Shown piece after piece: positions 35,661 through 44,732 of a DNA stretch of 64,000 nucleotides. The notes beneath the pieces are model-generated. The model did not search any database, was not told the origin of the DNA, and saw only the letters and a program-made list of their open reading frames with translations. The DNA comes from Ferirhizobium litorale. GTDB taxonomy: Bacteria; Pseudomonadota; Alphaproteobacteria; Rhizobiales; Rhizobiaceae. Position 1 is the first letter of the stretch. The number at the start of each line of letters is the position of its first letter. The position numbers and the translations under genes were made by a program. The stretch spans positions 1 through 64,000 of the forward strand of contig JALDYZ010000002.1 of assembly GCA_030028905.1 (NCBI GenBank), read 5' to 3'.

Positions 35661-35689
35661 GCGTCACGCGAATGACAAGGGGATGACAG
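35661..35689 (-). promoter_or_regulatory. Pho box (PhoB binding site) upstream of the phytase-like gene
   Basis: On the minus strand, CTGTCAT then CCCC then TTGTCAT forms the PhoB direct repeat with the correct four-base spacer (35,672-35,689). A weaker third half-site GTGACGC follows after four more bases. It lies 55-72 bp upstream of the start codon, a normal place for activation. Confidence 0.75.
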
Positions 35690-35712
35690 CGGCTGTACTG
35701 TCCCCACAAACC

Positions 35713-35745
35713 AAAAAAGGTCCGGCACTCAAGGCCGGACCTTTT
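35713..35745. terminator. Terminator downstream of hupB
   Basis: The stem GGTCCGGC with GCCGGACC, flanked by A and T tracts on the two sides, has a seven-base loop. It lies about 50 bp past the hupB stop on the minus strand and can work in both directions. Confidence 0.8.
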
Positions 35746-35793
35746 CGGTCTTTGGCGTTCAGGCACCGGAGGCGCCACACCCAAAGCATGCAA

Positions 35794-36069
35794 TTAGCTG
35801 TTGACGGCGTCCTTGAGACCCTTGCCGGCCGTGAACTTCGGCACGTTGCGGGCCGGGATGTCAACTTCCGCACCGGTCGACGGGTTGCGGCCCTTGGAGG
35901 CTTCGCGACGAGAAACGGTAAAGCTGCCGAAACCGGCGAGACGAATGTCGCCGCCCTGCTTCAGTTCGGACTGGACGGTTTCGAAGATGGCGTCGACGGC
36001 GGAGGCCGCATCGGCCTTGGTCAGGCCAGCTTTCTCGGCAACTGCGGACACGAGTTCATTCTTGTTCAT
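35794..36069 (-). CDS. hupB: DNA-binding protein HU
   Basis: The 91-residue protein matches HU: MNKNELVSAVAEKAGLTK at the N-terminus, the core IRLAGFGSFTVSRREAS, and the DNA-binding arm GRNPSTGAEVDIPARN with its Pro, then VPKFTAGKGLKDAVN. HU bends and compacts DNA as a dimer. It lies downstream of lon on the same strand, as in other alphaproteobacteria, separated by a terminator, so it has its own promoter in the 36,070-36,200 spacer. Confidence 0.97.
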   Translation of the reverse strand: MNKNELVSAVAEKAGLTKADAASAVDAIFETVQSELKQGGDIRLAGFGSFTVSRREASKGRNPSTGAEVDIPARNVPKFTAGKGLKDAVNS

Positions 36070-36200
36070 GTTTCCACCCCTTTCTAAATGGTATGAAACG
36101 ACTCACTTCAAGTCGGGCGCAGAATACGAAAGCTCTTGCCCGTCGCAACCCAAAAGCCCTGAAATCTAAGGAAAAGCAAGGTTGTGGCGCGGGTTTTCAC

Positions 36201-36231
36201 AAAAAAGGCTGGCGTTTTCGCCAGCCTTTTT
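36201..36231. terminator. Terminator between lon and hupB
   Basis: A perfect stem GGCTGGCG with CGCCAGCC and a TTTT loop is flanked by six A and five T residues. It lies about 42 bp past the lon stop in the minus direction and separates lon from hupB transcription. Confidence 0.85.
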
Positions 36232-36272
36232 GATGTTTTGGTCCTTAGTGACACAAATATGGCCACAGCGGC

Positions 36273-38693
36273 TCAATGGGCGATCGTCTGCCCTGCGTCA
36301 TCCACTCCCTCGACGGTACCGATCGCGGGGGTTTCGACAGTGCCATCCCATTCAATCGGCTCAGGTTTGCGAAGAAGCGCATGCTGGATGACCTCGCCCA
36401 TGCGAGACACGGGAATGATCTCCATGTTGTTCTTCACGTTGTCCGGGATCTCCGCCAGGTCCTTGGCGTTTTCTTCCGGGATCAGAACCTTCTTGATGCC
36501 ACCACGAAGCGCGGCAAGCAGCTTCTCCTTGAGGCCGCCGATCGGCAGGACTCGACCGCGAAGGGTGATTTCACCCGTCATGGCGACGTCCTTGGAAACG
36601 GGGATGCCGGTCATGATCGACACGATCGCCGTTGCCATGGCAACACCCGCCGACGGACCGTCCTTGGGCGTTGCGCCTTCCGGAACGTGAACGTGGATGT
36701 CGCTCTTGTCGAAGCGCGGCGGTTCGATGCCGAAGTCCACGGCCCGCGAGCGGACATAGGATGCGGCGGCCGAGATCGACTCCTTCATCACTTCCTTCAG
36801 GTTGCCGGTGACCGTCATGCGACCCTTGCCGGGCATCATCACGCCTTCGATCGTCAGCAGTTCGCCGCCGACTTCGGTCCATGCGAGACCCGTTACAACG
36901 CCGACCTGATCGTCGCGTTCGGCTTCGCCGTGGCGGAAGCGCGGCACGCCGAGGTAGTCGTTGACGTTCTCGGCAGTCACTTGGACCGACTTCGTCTTGC
37001 CCTTGATGATCTCGGTCACCGCCTTGCGGGCGAGCTTCATCAGTTCGCGTTCGAAGTTACGCACACCGGCTTCGCGGGTGTACTGCTGGATGATCACCAT
37101 CAGCGCGCCGTCCGTGACCGAAAACTCCTTCGGCTGCAGGGCGTGTTCGCGAATGGCCTTCGGCAGCAGGTGGCGCTTGGCGATCTCCCGCTTTTCATCT
37201 TCGGTGTAACCGGCGATGCGAATGATCTCCATGCGGTCCATCAGCGGCGCCGGAATGTTCAGGGTGTTCGCCGTGGTGATGAACATCACGTCCGAGAGGT
37301 CGTATTCGACTTCCAGGTAGTGGTCCATGAACGTCGAGTTCTGTTCCGGATCGAGCACCTCGAGAAGCGCCGACGACGGATCGCCACGGAAATCCATGCC
37401 CATCTTGTCGATCTCGTCGAGCAGGAAGAGCGGGTTAGACTTCTTCGCCTTCTTCATCGACTGGATGACCTTGCCGGGCATCGAGCCGATATAGGTGCGG
37501 CGGTGACCACGGATCTCGGCCTCGTCACGAACGCCGCCGAGCGCCATGCGCACGTATTCGCGGCCGGTCGCCTTGGCGATCGACTTCGCAAGCGAGGTCT
37601 TGCCCACGCCCGGAGGACCGACGAGGCAAAGAATCGGGCCCTTGATCTTGGTCGCACGAGCCTGGACCGCCAGATACTCGACGATGCGCTCCTTGACCTT
37701 CTCCAGGCCGAAGTGATCCTGTTCGAGGATCTTCTCGGCGTTGTTGAGGTTGGTCTTGATCTTGGACTTCTTGCCCCACGGAATGCCGAGCAGCCAGTCG
37801 AGATAGTTGCGAACAACCGTCGCCTCGGCCGACATCGGGCTCATCTGCCGCAGCTTCTTCAGCTCGGCATCGGCCTTTTCGCGGGCTTCCTTGGAAAGCT
37901 TCGTCTTGGAAATGCGCTCCTCGAGCTCGGCCATCTCGTCGCGGCCGTCCTCGCTGTCGCCCAGTTCCTTCTGGATCGCCTTCATCTGTTCGTTCAGGTA
38001 GTATTCGCGCTGGGTCTTCTCCATCTGGCGCTTGACGCGCGAGCGGATGCGCTTTTCCACCTGCAGGACGGAAATCTCGCCTTCCATGAAGCCGAGCGCC
38101 TTTTCCAGACGGGCCTTTACGCTCGTCGTTTCCAGCATCTCCTGCTTCTCGGTGATCTTGATCGACAGGTGCGACGCAACGGTGTCCGCCAGCTTCGAGT
38201 AATCCTCGATCTGGCTCGCGGCGCCAACGACTTCCGGCGAAATCTTCTTGTTGAGCTTTACGTAGCTCTCGAACTCGGAAACAACCGAGCGGCTCAGTGC
38301 TTCGACCTCGACCGGATCGTCCTCCGGTTCGGTGAGCGTACGAGCGTTGGCTTCGTAGTATTCTTCGCGTTCGTTGTAGTTTTCGATTTCCGCACGGGCG
38401 CGGCCCTCGACCAGCACCTTGACGGTGCCATCGGGGAGTTTCAGGAGCTGCAGCACGTTGGCGACGGTACCGACCTTGTAGATATCGGCAGGCGCCGGGT
38501 CGTCATCGCCGGCATTCATCTGGGTCACCAGCATGATCTGCTTGTCCGAACCCATGACTTCTTCGAGGGCACGGATCGACTTTTCCCGTCCGACGAATAG
38601 GGGCACGATCATGTGCGGAAAAACCACGATGTCGCGCAACGGCAATACCGGATAGGCAGAGCTCTCAGTCGCAGCAGACACTTGCTTCGTCAT
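36273..38693 (-). CDS. lon: ATP-dependent protease Lon
   Basis: ATG 38,693 behind GGAAAGGAAA gives 806 residues, the normal length. The substrate-binding N-domain starts with [22 protein letters not shown], the AAA domain has Walker [14 protein letters not shown] near 358 and Walker [10 protein letters not shown], and the protease domain has the catalytic Ser in [12 protein letters not shown] near 680 with Lys later ([10 protein letters not shown]). Lon degrades misfolded and regulatory proteins. It lies between clpX and hupB in the conserved order. A heat-shock-type promoter is suggested at 38,769-38,797. Confidence 0.98.
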   Translation of the reverse strand: MTKQVSAATESSAYPVLPLRDIVVFPHMIVPLFVGREKSIRALEEVMGSDKQIMLVTQMNAGDDDPAPADIYKVGTVANVLQLLKLPDGTVKVLVEGRARAEIENYNEREEYYEANARTLTEPEDDPVEVEALSRSVVSEFESYVKLNKKISPEVVGAASQIEDYSKLADTVASHLSIKITEKQEMLETTSVKARLEKALGFMEGEISVLQVEKRIRSRVKRQMEKTQREYYLNEQMKAIQKELGDSEDGRDEMAELEERISKTKLSKEAREKADAELKKLRQMSPMSAEATVVRNYLDWLLGIPWGKKSKIKTNLNNAEKILEQDHFGLEKVKERIVEYLAVQARATKIKGPILCLVGPPGVGKTSLAKSIAKATGREYVRMALGGVRDEAEIRGHRRTYIGSMPGKVIQSMKKAKKSNPLFLLDEIDKMGMDFRGDPSSALLEVLDPEQNSTFMDHYLEVEYDLSDVMFITTANTLNIPAPLMDRMEIIRIAGYTEDEKREIAKRHLLPKAIREHALQPKEFSVTDGALMVIIQQYTREAGVRNFERELMKLARKAVTEIIKGKTKSVQVTAENVNDYLGVPRFRHGEAERDDQVGVVTGLAWTEVGGELLTIEGVMMPGKGRMTVTGNLKEVMKESISAAASYVRSRAVDFGIEPPRFDKSDIHVHVPEGATPKDGPSAGVAMATAIVSIMTGIPVSKDVAMTGEITLRGRVLPIGGLKEKLLAALRGGIKKVLIPEENAKDLAEIPDNVKNNMEIIPVSRMGEVIQHALLRKPEPIEWDGTVETPAIGTVEGVDDAGQTIAH

Positions 38694-38768
38694 ATCATTT
38701 CCTTTCCATCGCCCGCCTCGCGGGCTGCTGCCGGACAAATCACGAACCGGCAAATCGTTTCCCGTTAC

Positions 38769-38797
38769 AGGTGGAGTGTCGCAGTCAGGAATTCAAG
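38769..38797 (-). promoter_or_regulatory. RpoH-like promoter upstream of lon
   Basis: In the minus reading CTTGAA (38,792-38,797) is followed after 15 bases by CTCCACCT (38,769-38,776), close to the sigma-32 pattern CTTGAA and CCCCATNT. It lies about 75 bp upstream of the lon start. The -10 part has two mismatches. Confidence 0.4.
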
Positions 38798-38984
38798 CCG
38801 CGGCGGATTGGGATCCACCCGCTGATGACGAACGCCACATTTCACTTGGAACTCGGGGTACACATAAGCCAGAAAACGTAGCCGTGGCTTCTCGGAGGCA
38901 CTGCTGCCGGCCCGGGCGAGATCCTCGCCCATCCCGGATTCCCATATCTTTACTTTGGTGCAGCCGTTAAGCAACGGAAAAGCA

Positions 38985-39013
38985 AAAAAGGGCCTACGGC
39001 AGCAGGCCCTTTT
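38985..39013. terminator. Terminator downstream of clpX
   Basis: The stem GGGCCT with AGGCCC, extended by AAAA and TTTT, has an eight-base loop and lies about 18 bp past the clpX stop in the minus direction. Confidence 0.75.
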
Positions 39014-39030
39014 CCTCAGATCGTTTCGGA

Positions 39031-40308
39031 TCAGGCCGATACGTTCGCCTTTTCTTCGTGGCGATCCGCATAGATGTAGAGCGGACGGGCGGAGCCACGC
39101 ACCACTTCGTCGGAAATGACCACTTCCTGAACGCCTTCGAGCGTCGGCAGTTCGAACATGGTGTCGAGCAGGATCTTCTCCATGATCGAGCGCAGGCCGC
39201 GAGCACCCGTCTTGCGGATGATTGCACGCTTTGCGATCTCGCGGAGAGCGTCCTCGTGGAAGGTCAGTTCCACGTCTTCCATCTCGAACAGGCGCTGGTA
39301 CTGCTTGACGAGCGCGTTCTTCGGCTCGGACAGGATCTGGATCAGCGCATCCTCGTCGAGATCCTCGAGCGTCGCCAGCACCGGCAGACGACCGATGAAC
39401 TCCGGGATCAGGCCGAACTTGACGAGGTCTTCCGGCTCCAGTTCACGCAGGACTTCGCCGACGCGACGGTCATCCGGCGCCTTGACGGTGGCGGCAAAGC
39501 CGATCGAGGTCTTCTCGCCGCGGGCCGAGATGATCTTGTCGAGACCAGCAAAGGCACCGCCGCAGATGAACAGGATGTTGGTCGTGTCCACCTGCAGGAA
39601 CTCCTGCTGAGGATGCTTGCGGCCGCCCTGCGGCGGAACGGATGCGACGGTGCCTTCCATGATCTTCAGGAGCGCCTGCTGAACGCCCTCGCCCGACACG
39701 TCGCGGGTGATCGACGGGTTGTCGGACTTGCGCGAGATCTTGTCGACCTCGTCGATGTAGACGATGCCGCGCTGGGCGCGCTCGACGTTGTAGTCGGCAG
39801 CCTGCAGCAGCTTCAGGATGATGTTCTCGACATCTTCCCCGACGTAGCCAGCTTCCGTAAGGGTCGTTGCATCCGCCATGGTGAAGGGCACGTCGATGAT
39901 GCGCGCCAGCGTCTGGGCGAGATAGGTCTTGCCGCAACCGGTCGGGCCGACGAGCATGATGTTCGACTTCGCCAGTTCGACATCGCCGTTCTTGGAAGCA
40001 TGCGCCAGTCGCTTGTAGTGGTTGTGGACGGCAACCGACAGGATCTTCTTGGCCTGTCTCTGGCCGATGACATATTCGTCGAGCACCTTGATGATGTCCT
40101 GCGGCGTGGGCACGCCATCGCGGGACTTGACCATCGAGGATTTGTTCTCTTCGCGGATGATGTCCATGCACAATTCGACGCATTCATCGCAGATGAACAC
40201 TGTCGGTCCGGCGATCAGCTTCCGGACTTCGTGCTGGCTCTTGCCGCAGAATGAACAATAAAGCGTGTTCTTCGAGTCGCCGCCGTTGCTGCCGCTGACT
40301 TTGCTCAT
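39031..40308 (-). CDS. clpX: ClpX ATPase subunit of the Clp protease
   Basis: The 425-residue unfoldase has an N-terminal zinc-binding domain ([15 protein letters not shown] and ICDECVELC), Walker [14 protein letters not shown] near 120, pore loop GYVGEDVE, Walker [12 protein letters not shown] near 185 and the C-terminal sensor region [11 protein letters not shown]. It contains the IGF loop that docks on ClpP ([10 protein letters not shown]). ClpX recognises tagged or specific proteins and feeds them to ClpP. It lies about 300 bp downstream of clpP on the same strand. Confidence 0.98.
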   Translation of the reverse strand: MSKVSGSNGGDSKNTLYCSFCGKSQHEVRKLIAGPTVFICDECVELCMDIIREENKSSMVKSRDGVPTPQDIIKVLDEYVIGQRQAKKILSVAVHNHYKRLAHASKNGDVELAKSNIMLVGPTGCGKTYLAQTLARIIDVPFTMADATTLTEAGYVGEDVENIILKLLQAADYNVERAQRGIVYIDEVDKISRKSDNPSITRDVSGEGVQQALLKIMEGTVASVPPQGGRKHPQQEFLQVDTTNILFICGGAFAGLDKIISARGEKTSIGFAATVKAPDDRRVGEVLRELEPEDLVKFGLIPEFIGRLPVLATLEDLDEDALIQILSEPKNALVKQYQRLFEMEDVELTFHEDALREIAKRAIIRKTGARGLRSIMEKILLDTMFELPTLEGVQEVVISDEVVRGSARPLYIYADRHEEKANVSA

Positions 40309-40611
40309 ATCACTTTCCTTCCAGCACGCCGCAAACCCGTGGATTGTTTGCGATCCATGTAAACCGCCCCGCCTGCTGCAACTCCAGTCCGTCCGCAGCC
40401 GACGAAGCCTTCCGGGGTACTACACTAACCGGACCCGATTTCGCATCGGGTTCGGGCGGCAACGAAATCCCCTCAGAAACTTCAAATGCTATGCCACAAT
40501 ATTTCAACATAGCCTTAATCGTTACTAATAGCGCGTTCCTCGCCAGATTAAACCCCTCATTCGTTCACAAATGGGATAGAAACATGGCACCGAGGAACGC
40601 CACTTTTGTCC
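40309..40611. other. clpP-clpX intergenic region
   Basis: The 303-bp spacer holds no gene. It contains a hairpin (ACCCGAT at 40,433-40,439 and ATCGGGT at 40,445-40,451, loop of five) without a T-run. It probably carries a separate clpX promoter, as usual in alphaproteobacteria, but I could not pick convincing -35/-10 elements. Confidence 0.4.
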
Positions 40612-41244
40612 TTACGCTTCTGCCCCGCCTTCGAGTTCGACGCGGGAGGTCAGCACCTTGTCGATCAGGCCCCAGGACAGCGCTTCGTCCGGATCCATAA
40701 AGTGATCGCGATCGAGGGTCTGCTCGACTTCCTCGTAGGAGCGGCCGGTGTGCTTTACGTAAACCTCGTTCAGGCGGCGCTTCATCTTGAGGATGTCGCG
40801 GGCGTGGCGTTCGATGTCGGATGCCTGACCCTGGAAGCCGCCGGAGGGCTGGTGCACCATGATGCGGGCGTTTGGCGTGGCAAAGCGCATGTCCTTGTGG
40901 CCGGCAGCCAGCAGCAGGGAGCCCATCGATGCGGCCTGGCCGATGCACAGCGTCGACACGGCAGGCTTGATGAACTGCATGGTGTCGTAGATGGCCATGC
41001 CCGATGTCACGACGCCGCCCGGCGAATTGATGTAGAGGGCGATTTCCTTCTTCGGGTTCTCAGCTTCCAGGAAGAGCAACTGCGCGCAAACCAGCGTTGC
41101 CGTCGTGTCTTCTACCGGGCCGGTCAGGAAAATGATGCGCTCCTTCAGGAGGCGCGAGAAGATATCGTAGGACCGTTCCCCGCGATTGGTCTGTTCCACG
41201 ACCATCGGCACGAGAGCCATGGCGGTATCAACTGGATTTTTCAT
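40612..41244 (-). CDS. clpP: ClpP serine protease subunit
   Basis: The 210-residue protein has the catalytic Ser in [14 protein letters not shown] near 107, His in IMVHQPSGG near 132 and Asp in [13 protein letters not shown] near 181. The N-terminus [33 protein letters not shown] is typical. ClpP forms a 14-subunit chamber that degrades substrates unfolded by ClpX or ClpA. It is the first gene of the clpP-clpX-lon-hupB block. Confidence 0.98.
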   Translation of the reverse strand: MKNPVDTAMALVPMVVEQTNRGERSYDIFSRLLKERIIFLTGPVEDTTATLVCAQLLFLEAENPKKEIALYINSPGGVVTSGMAIYDTMQFIKPAVSTLCIGQAASMGSLLLAAGHKDMRFATPNARIMVHQPSGGFQGQASDIERHARDILKMKRRLNEVYVKHTGRSYEEVEQTLDRDHFMDPDEALSWGLIDKVLTSRVELEGGAEA

Positions 41245-41317
41245 GTCCGTCCTTTGTCAAACTCTCTCCCTGAACAGCGTACCGCCCGAGGAATCAGATT
41301 AGAATGCGTCATTCCTT

Positions 41318-41347
41318 ACATAGAGTGTGCCCGCCCCCGACTTCAAG
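41318..41347 (-). promoter_or_regulatory. RpoH-like promoter upstream of clpP
   Basis: In the minus reading CTTGAA (41,342-41,347) is followed by 16 bases and CTCTATGT (41,318-41,325). This is near the alphaproteobacterial heat-shock pattern CTTGAA with CYTATNTNNG. It lies about 75 bp upstream of the clpP start, which suits a heat-shock gene. Confidence 0.5.
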
Positions 41348-41619
41348 ACACACACGCCGTTATCCTTAACCTCAGCACCCCATCGAAGGAATACCATTGA
41401 AGACCGCATACCGGATTCGCGAACGTCGGACATGCCGCGCTCCACGCGACGGGCAGTCGCCCACAGCTTTCCAGCCGGCATGGTAAACGACAGGTAATCG
41501 GTGGCGCCACGCCGCCGGCGACACGATCGCCATGATCTTGCGTCACCTGCAGATGAACGATCGGTCAGTGATCGGATGCGCCCTTCCCTGCAACGCGCAA
41601 TTCCGCTAAGCCACCCGTC
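41348..41619. other. Spacer between the clpP promoter and the P450 gene
   Basis: This stretch separates divergent clpP and P450 genes. The frames in it are shadows with no ribosome-binding sites. I see no further gene or clear motif. Confidence 0.35.
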
Positions 41620-42864
41620 ATGACGACACCTTCCTGCCTGACCATCGATGCCGCCCGTCGGAACGTATCCCTCGACGGACGCAATCCGGAATTCTACAGC
41701 AATCCGAACGCGGTCTACGCCGCGCTCCATGCCCGGTCGCCGACCTTCTTCTGGGAAGAACAGAAGCAGTGGTTTTTTACCGGCTACGACCATGTCAACG
41801 GGCTTTTGCGGGACCGGCGCTTCGGCCGCCAGATTTTGCACATCGCCGCGCGCGAGGAACTCGGCCTTCCCGAACCGCAGGCGCACCTGAAGAATTTCGA
41901 TCTCGCCGAACAGTATTCGCTGCTCGAGATCGAACCGCCGGAACACACCAGGCTCCGCACCCTCGTCAACCGGGCCTTCGTCTCGCGCCACATCGAGAAG
42001 CTGAAGCCGGAAATCGCCGCGCTCTGTCACGGCCTGATCGACGGTTTCGAAAACAAGGGCGAGGTCGAACTCCTGTCCGCATTCGCCGACATCATCCCGG
42101 TGACGATGATTGCGCGGATGATCGGCATCCCGGACGAGATGGGCCCGCAACTGCTCAAGTGGTCGCATGCCTATGTGCGCATGTACATGTTCTCGCGCAC
42201 GAAGGAAGACGAATACCTGGCCGACCAGGCCGCAATGGAATTTGCCGACTACGTCAAATCGGTCATCCGCGATCGGCGTGCCAACCCGAAGGACGACCTG
42301 CTCACCCACATGATCCACACGGAACACAAGGGCCAGTACCTGACCGAGGACGAACTCGTCTCGACCACGATCGTCCTGCTGAATGCCGGTCACGAGGCGA
42401 CGGTTCACCAGATCGGCAATTCGGTTCGGGTGATCCTTGAAAGCGGCATCGCCCCAGAAAAACTGTTCGCCGACGAAGCGGCAACCTCGAGGACGGTCGA
42501 GGAATCGCTGCGGATCTGCGCGCCGGTCCACATCTTCCAACGCTGGACGCTCGAACCGGCCGAGATCGACGGCATCGAGTTCAAGCGCGGCGACAAGGTG
42601 AGCCTCATCCTTGCGGCGGCCAATCTCGATCCCCATAAATTCACCTACCCGCTGACCTTCAACCCCGACCGCAACGAAGGCGCGAACCTGTCATTCGGTG
42701 CCGGTATCCATTTCTGCATCGGCGCGCCGCTTGCGCGGCTGGAACTGAACATTGCGCTGCCGATCCTTTTCCAGCGCCTGCCCAATCTCCGGATGGACGG
42801 CGTGCCAACGGTCAAGGATGTCTATCACTTCCACGGCCTCGACCGGCTCGATCTGTCCTGGTGA
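41620..42864 (+). CDS. Cytochrome P450
   Basis: The 414-residue protein has the class-I bacterial P450 features: the I-helix oxygen-binding LLNAGHEATVHQIGN near 250, ExxR as EESLRIC near 293, and the heme-ligand loop LSFGAGIHFCIGAPLARLE near 355-373 with the Cys. It hydroxylates an unknown substrate using electrons from a ferredoxin and reductase not encoded nearby. It has no membrane anchor. Its last 174 bp overlap the 3' end of the converging DUF1194 gene, so the strands share the heme-loop coding region. Confidence 0.95.
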   Translation: MTTPSCLTIDAARRNVSLDGRNPEFYSNPNAVYAALHARSPTFFWEEQKQWFFTGYDHVNGLLRDRRFGRQILHIAAREELGLPEPQAHLKNFDLAEQYSLLEIEPPEHTRLRTLVNRAFVSRHIEKLKPEIAALCHGLIDGFENKGEVELLSAFADIIPVTMIARMIGIPDEMGPQLLKWSHAYVRMYMFSRTKEDEYLADQAAMEFADYVKSVIRDRRANPKDDLLTHMIHTEHKGQYLTEDELVSTTIVLLNAGHEATVHQIGNSVRVILESGIAPEKLFADEAATSRTVEESLRICAPVHIFQRWTLEPAEIDGIEFKRGDKVSLILAAANLDPHKFTYPLTFNPDRNEGANLSFGAGIHFCIGAPLARLELNIALPILFQRLPNLRMDGVPTVKDVYHFHGLDRLDLSW

Positions 42865-43707
42865 AAAGCGCGGCGCCGTCGCGCTGCCGCTAACGGCCTC
42901 CGGCAATTCCCTCGATCCCGAAACCGGGGGCGTTGTCGAAGCGGTGTAACCGCTGCCCGAAATTTCGCGCAACAGCTTGTTGAAAATCGCCCGTTTGTAG
43001 TCGTCGAAGGACTGCACCGGCTCGACGAATGCGCCTGGCCCGGCAATCACTTCATTGCGGAAGTAGGCAATGAGTGCCTCGGGCTCTATGTCATCCTCGT
43101 GGTCGCTGAAGTGCCCCTGGCGCCGTTTCTCGTAAACGATTGGCAAGCCGTTGATGGTGACGCCCCGCCCCGAAAGCTCGTGGCGCACTCCGTCGAGGAA
43201 AGGTCCGGTGTTGTTGATGCCGTCGCTCGAGACGTTGACAACCTGGCGCGAACCTTCGTAGCCATTGGTCCTCAGCAGATATAAGGAATAGGCAAGCACG
43301 CTGCTGATCGACGTGCCCCGTCTGAGTTTGGATGGGAAGTTTTCCTGAAGCTGCAGGGAAAACCACAGGGCATCGCTCTCGCTGGCAATCATCATCCAGG
43401 GGATCACCACCTTGACCTGCTCGTTTCCGCCCCATTCGACATAGGTGACCGCGATACGGCGATAGTGCCCTGTGCGGATCGCATCGACGACGCCGGGATG
43501 GCACATCGCCTCCGCGAAACCCTGCTGTTGGAGAACTTTCTCTTCTCGGCTCATTGACGTCGACACGTCGGCGGCAATCACGAGTTCGACATCGACCGCC
43601 GTGCCAGCCAGCGTCGGCTGTGCGAGTGCAGCCGCGAGCAGGCACGCAAACCCGACGCCAAGAGGAGCTCGTGCTGATCGCTGACGAAAACCCGATCCAC
43701 TCAACAT
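42691..43707 (-). CDS. DUF1194 secreted protein with von Willebrand A-like domain
   Basis: The 338-residue protein has a signal peptide (GVGFACLLAAALAQPTLAGTA) and then VDVELVIAADVSTSMSREE. The DxSxS metal-site motif typifies vWA domains, and a later VVNVSSDGINN fits the family. DUF1194 proteins are periplasmic or secreted and of unknown role. The family-like part seems to end near LLREISGSGYTA, and the last 60-90 residues are low-complexity and lie antisense to the P450 heme region, so the tail may be a recent extension by loss of a stop. Upstream is a divergent winged-helix regulator. Confidence 0.85.
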   Translation of the reverse strand: MLSGSGFRQRSARAPLGVGFACLLAAALAQPTLAGTAVDVELVIAADVSTSMSREEKVLQQQGFAEAMCHPGVVDAIRTGHYRRIAVTYVEWGGNEQVKVVIPWMMIASESDALWFSLQLQENFPSKLRRGTSISSVLAYSLYLLRTNGYEGSRQVVNVSSDGINNTGPFLDGVRHELSGRGVTINGLPIVYEKRRQGHFSDHEDDIEPEALIAYFRNEVIAGPGAFVEPVQSFDDYKRAIFNKLLREISGSGYTASTTPPVSGSRELPEAVSGSATAPRFSPGQIEPVEAVEVIDILDRWHAVHPEIGQALEKDRQRNVQFQPRKRRADAEMDTGTE

Positions 43708-43929
43708 GGCCTTCCGCTCCTCAGGCGAGCAACGGCAAGGTCAACAAACCTTCGTTGCCCGTTGGTGCAACACTCCCTATCTCTCTGATTTTTATGTATT
43801 TCGCCAACGAACGGCGCAGATTCTCTCGACGCAGCACCCGTTGCGCAATCAAAATTTTGTATCACAATTGTTGTATGATTATTTGAATCCACAACACCGT
43901 TTCATTGTGACACTATCCGGAGCCGAAAG
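43708..43929. other. AT-rich divergent promoter region (DUF1194 / winged-helix regulator)
   Basis: The 222-bp spacer is AT-richer than its surroundings (around 43,840-43,915) and must hold both promoters. No operator was identified with confidence. Confidence 0.35.
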
Positions 43930-44316
43930 ATGCAGCCACTCGACTGGTTTGCCCGGCGTGGATTCGCGACGACCTCAGACATTCGGATGGCAGGGATGAA
44001 CGGTGTTCGCTATGGCGACCTTGTCTTCGAGGAGTCGTTTGTCTTCGCCCGGCGAGGAGAGGAGGAATTGCGCTTTACTCGCCAGGAGCGCGCGTTGCTG
44101 ATCCTTTTCACCAGGCACCCCCGCCAGCTTCTTCGCCGAAGCCAGATCCTGGACGCCTTGAACTATGTCGGTTCCGACAGCTCGGATCGAAACGTCGATT
44201 TCCTGGTCAATCGCCTGCGCCAGAAACTCAACGACAATGCGCGCGCACCCCGCTTCATCGCCACGCAGTATGGCGAGGGTTACCTCTGGATCGCCGTGGC
44301 CGAGTCGCTGGAATAA
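43930..44316 (+). CDS. Stand-alone OmpR/PhoB-type winged-helix regulator
   Basis: The 128-residue protein has a short N-terminus and then a winged-helix output domain: LRFTRQERALLILFTRHPRQ, LLRRSQILDALN, the recognition helix DRNVDFLVNRLRQKL, and the wing RFIATQYGEGYLWI. There is no receiver domain, so it is not a normal two-component regulator. It is divergent from the DUF1194 gene and may control it, but no ligand-sensing part is visible. Confidence 0.85.
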   Translation: MQPLDWFARRGFATTSDIRMAGMNGVRYGDLVFEESFVFARRGEEELRFTRQERALLILFTRHPRQLLRRSQILDALNYVGSDSSDRNVDFLVNRLRQKLNDNARAPRFIATQYGEGYLWIAVAESLE

Positions 44317-44338
44317 GGCGGGCATGCCGGCTTGGGGA

Positions 44339-44683
44339 CTAAAGCCGGATGACGTAGTCCTTGCGCGTCGTTTCAACGACCTCCCAGGTTCCCTTGAACC
44401 CCGGCCTGAGGATCAGCCGATCGCCCGCTTTCAGGTGAAAGACGTCCCCCTGGTCGGAAGTGAGGATCGAGTGGCCGGAATGGACGTAAAAATATTCCCA
44501 TTCGTCGTAGCTCACCAGCCATTTGCCCGGCGTCGATTCCCAGACGCCGGCAAACAGCGCCCCGTCCACATCCTCGATGTTCCACGTGCGGTGCTCGGGG
44601 GTTCCGGAAACGAGCCGTTCGGGGGAAGGTGCACCCACCTCGGGCTCGATGCCATCGATATCGAAATTCAATACGCTGATCAT
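44339..44683 (-). CDS. Cupin-domain protein (DUF861-like)
   Basis: The 114-residue protein begins at ATG 44,683. It has the pattern of DUF861 cupins (GVWESTPGKWLVSYDEWEYFYVHSG, then GDVFHLKAGDRLILRPGFKGTWEV), a family that includes ureidoglycolate-hydrolase-like and ethanolamine-utilisation-like cupins. The usual metal-binding His are partly replaced. Its function is unknown. It lies 49 bp downstream of the sulfhydrylase gene on the same strand and may be cotranscribed with it. Confidence 0.8.
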   Translation of the reverse strand: MISVLNFDIDGIEPEVGAPSPERLVSGTPEHRTWNIEDVDGALFAGVWESTPGKWLVSYDEWEYFYVHSGHSILTSDQGDVFHLKAGDRLILRPGFKGTWEVVETTRKDYVIRL

Positions 44684-44732
44684 GGTCAGGGCTCCAGCGC
44701 CACGGCAATAGCGCCGTGGCGCGTCCAGTGGA

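Noticed and set aside
36276-38600. 774-residue open frame on the plus strand
   Set aside because: It is the exact antisense of lon; GC-rich codon bias keeps the opposite frame open, and it has no recognisable motif.
39058-40254. 398-residue open frame on the plus strand
   Set aside because: Antisense of clpX.
41299-42636. 445-residue open frame on the minus strand
   Set aside because: Antisense of the P450 gene with no family resemblance.
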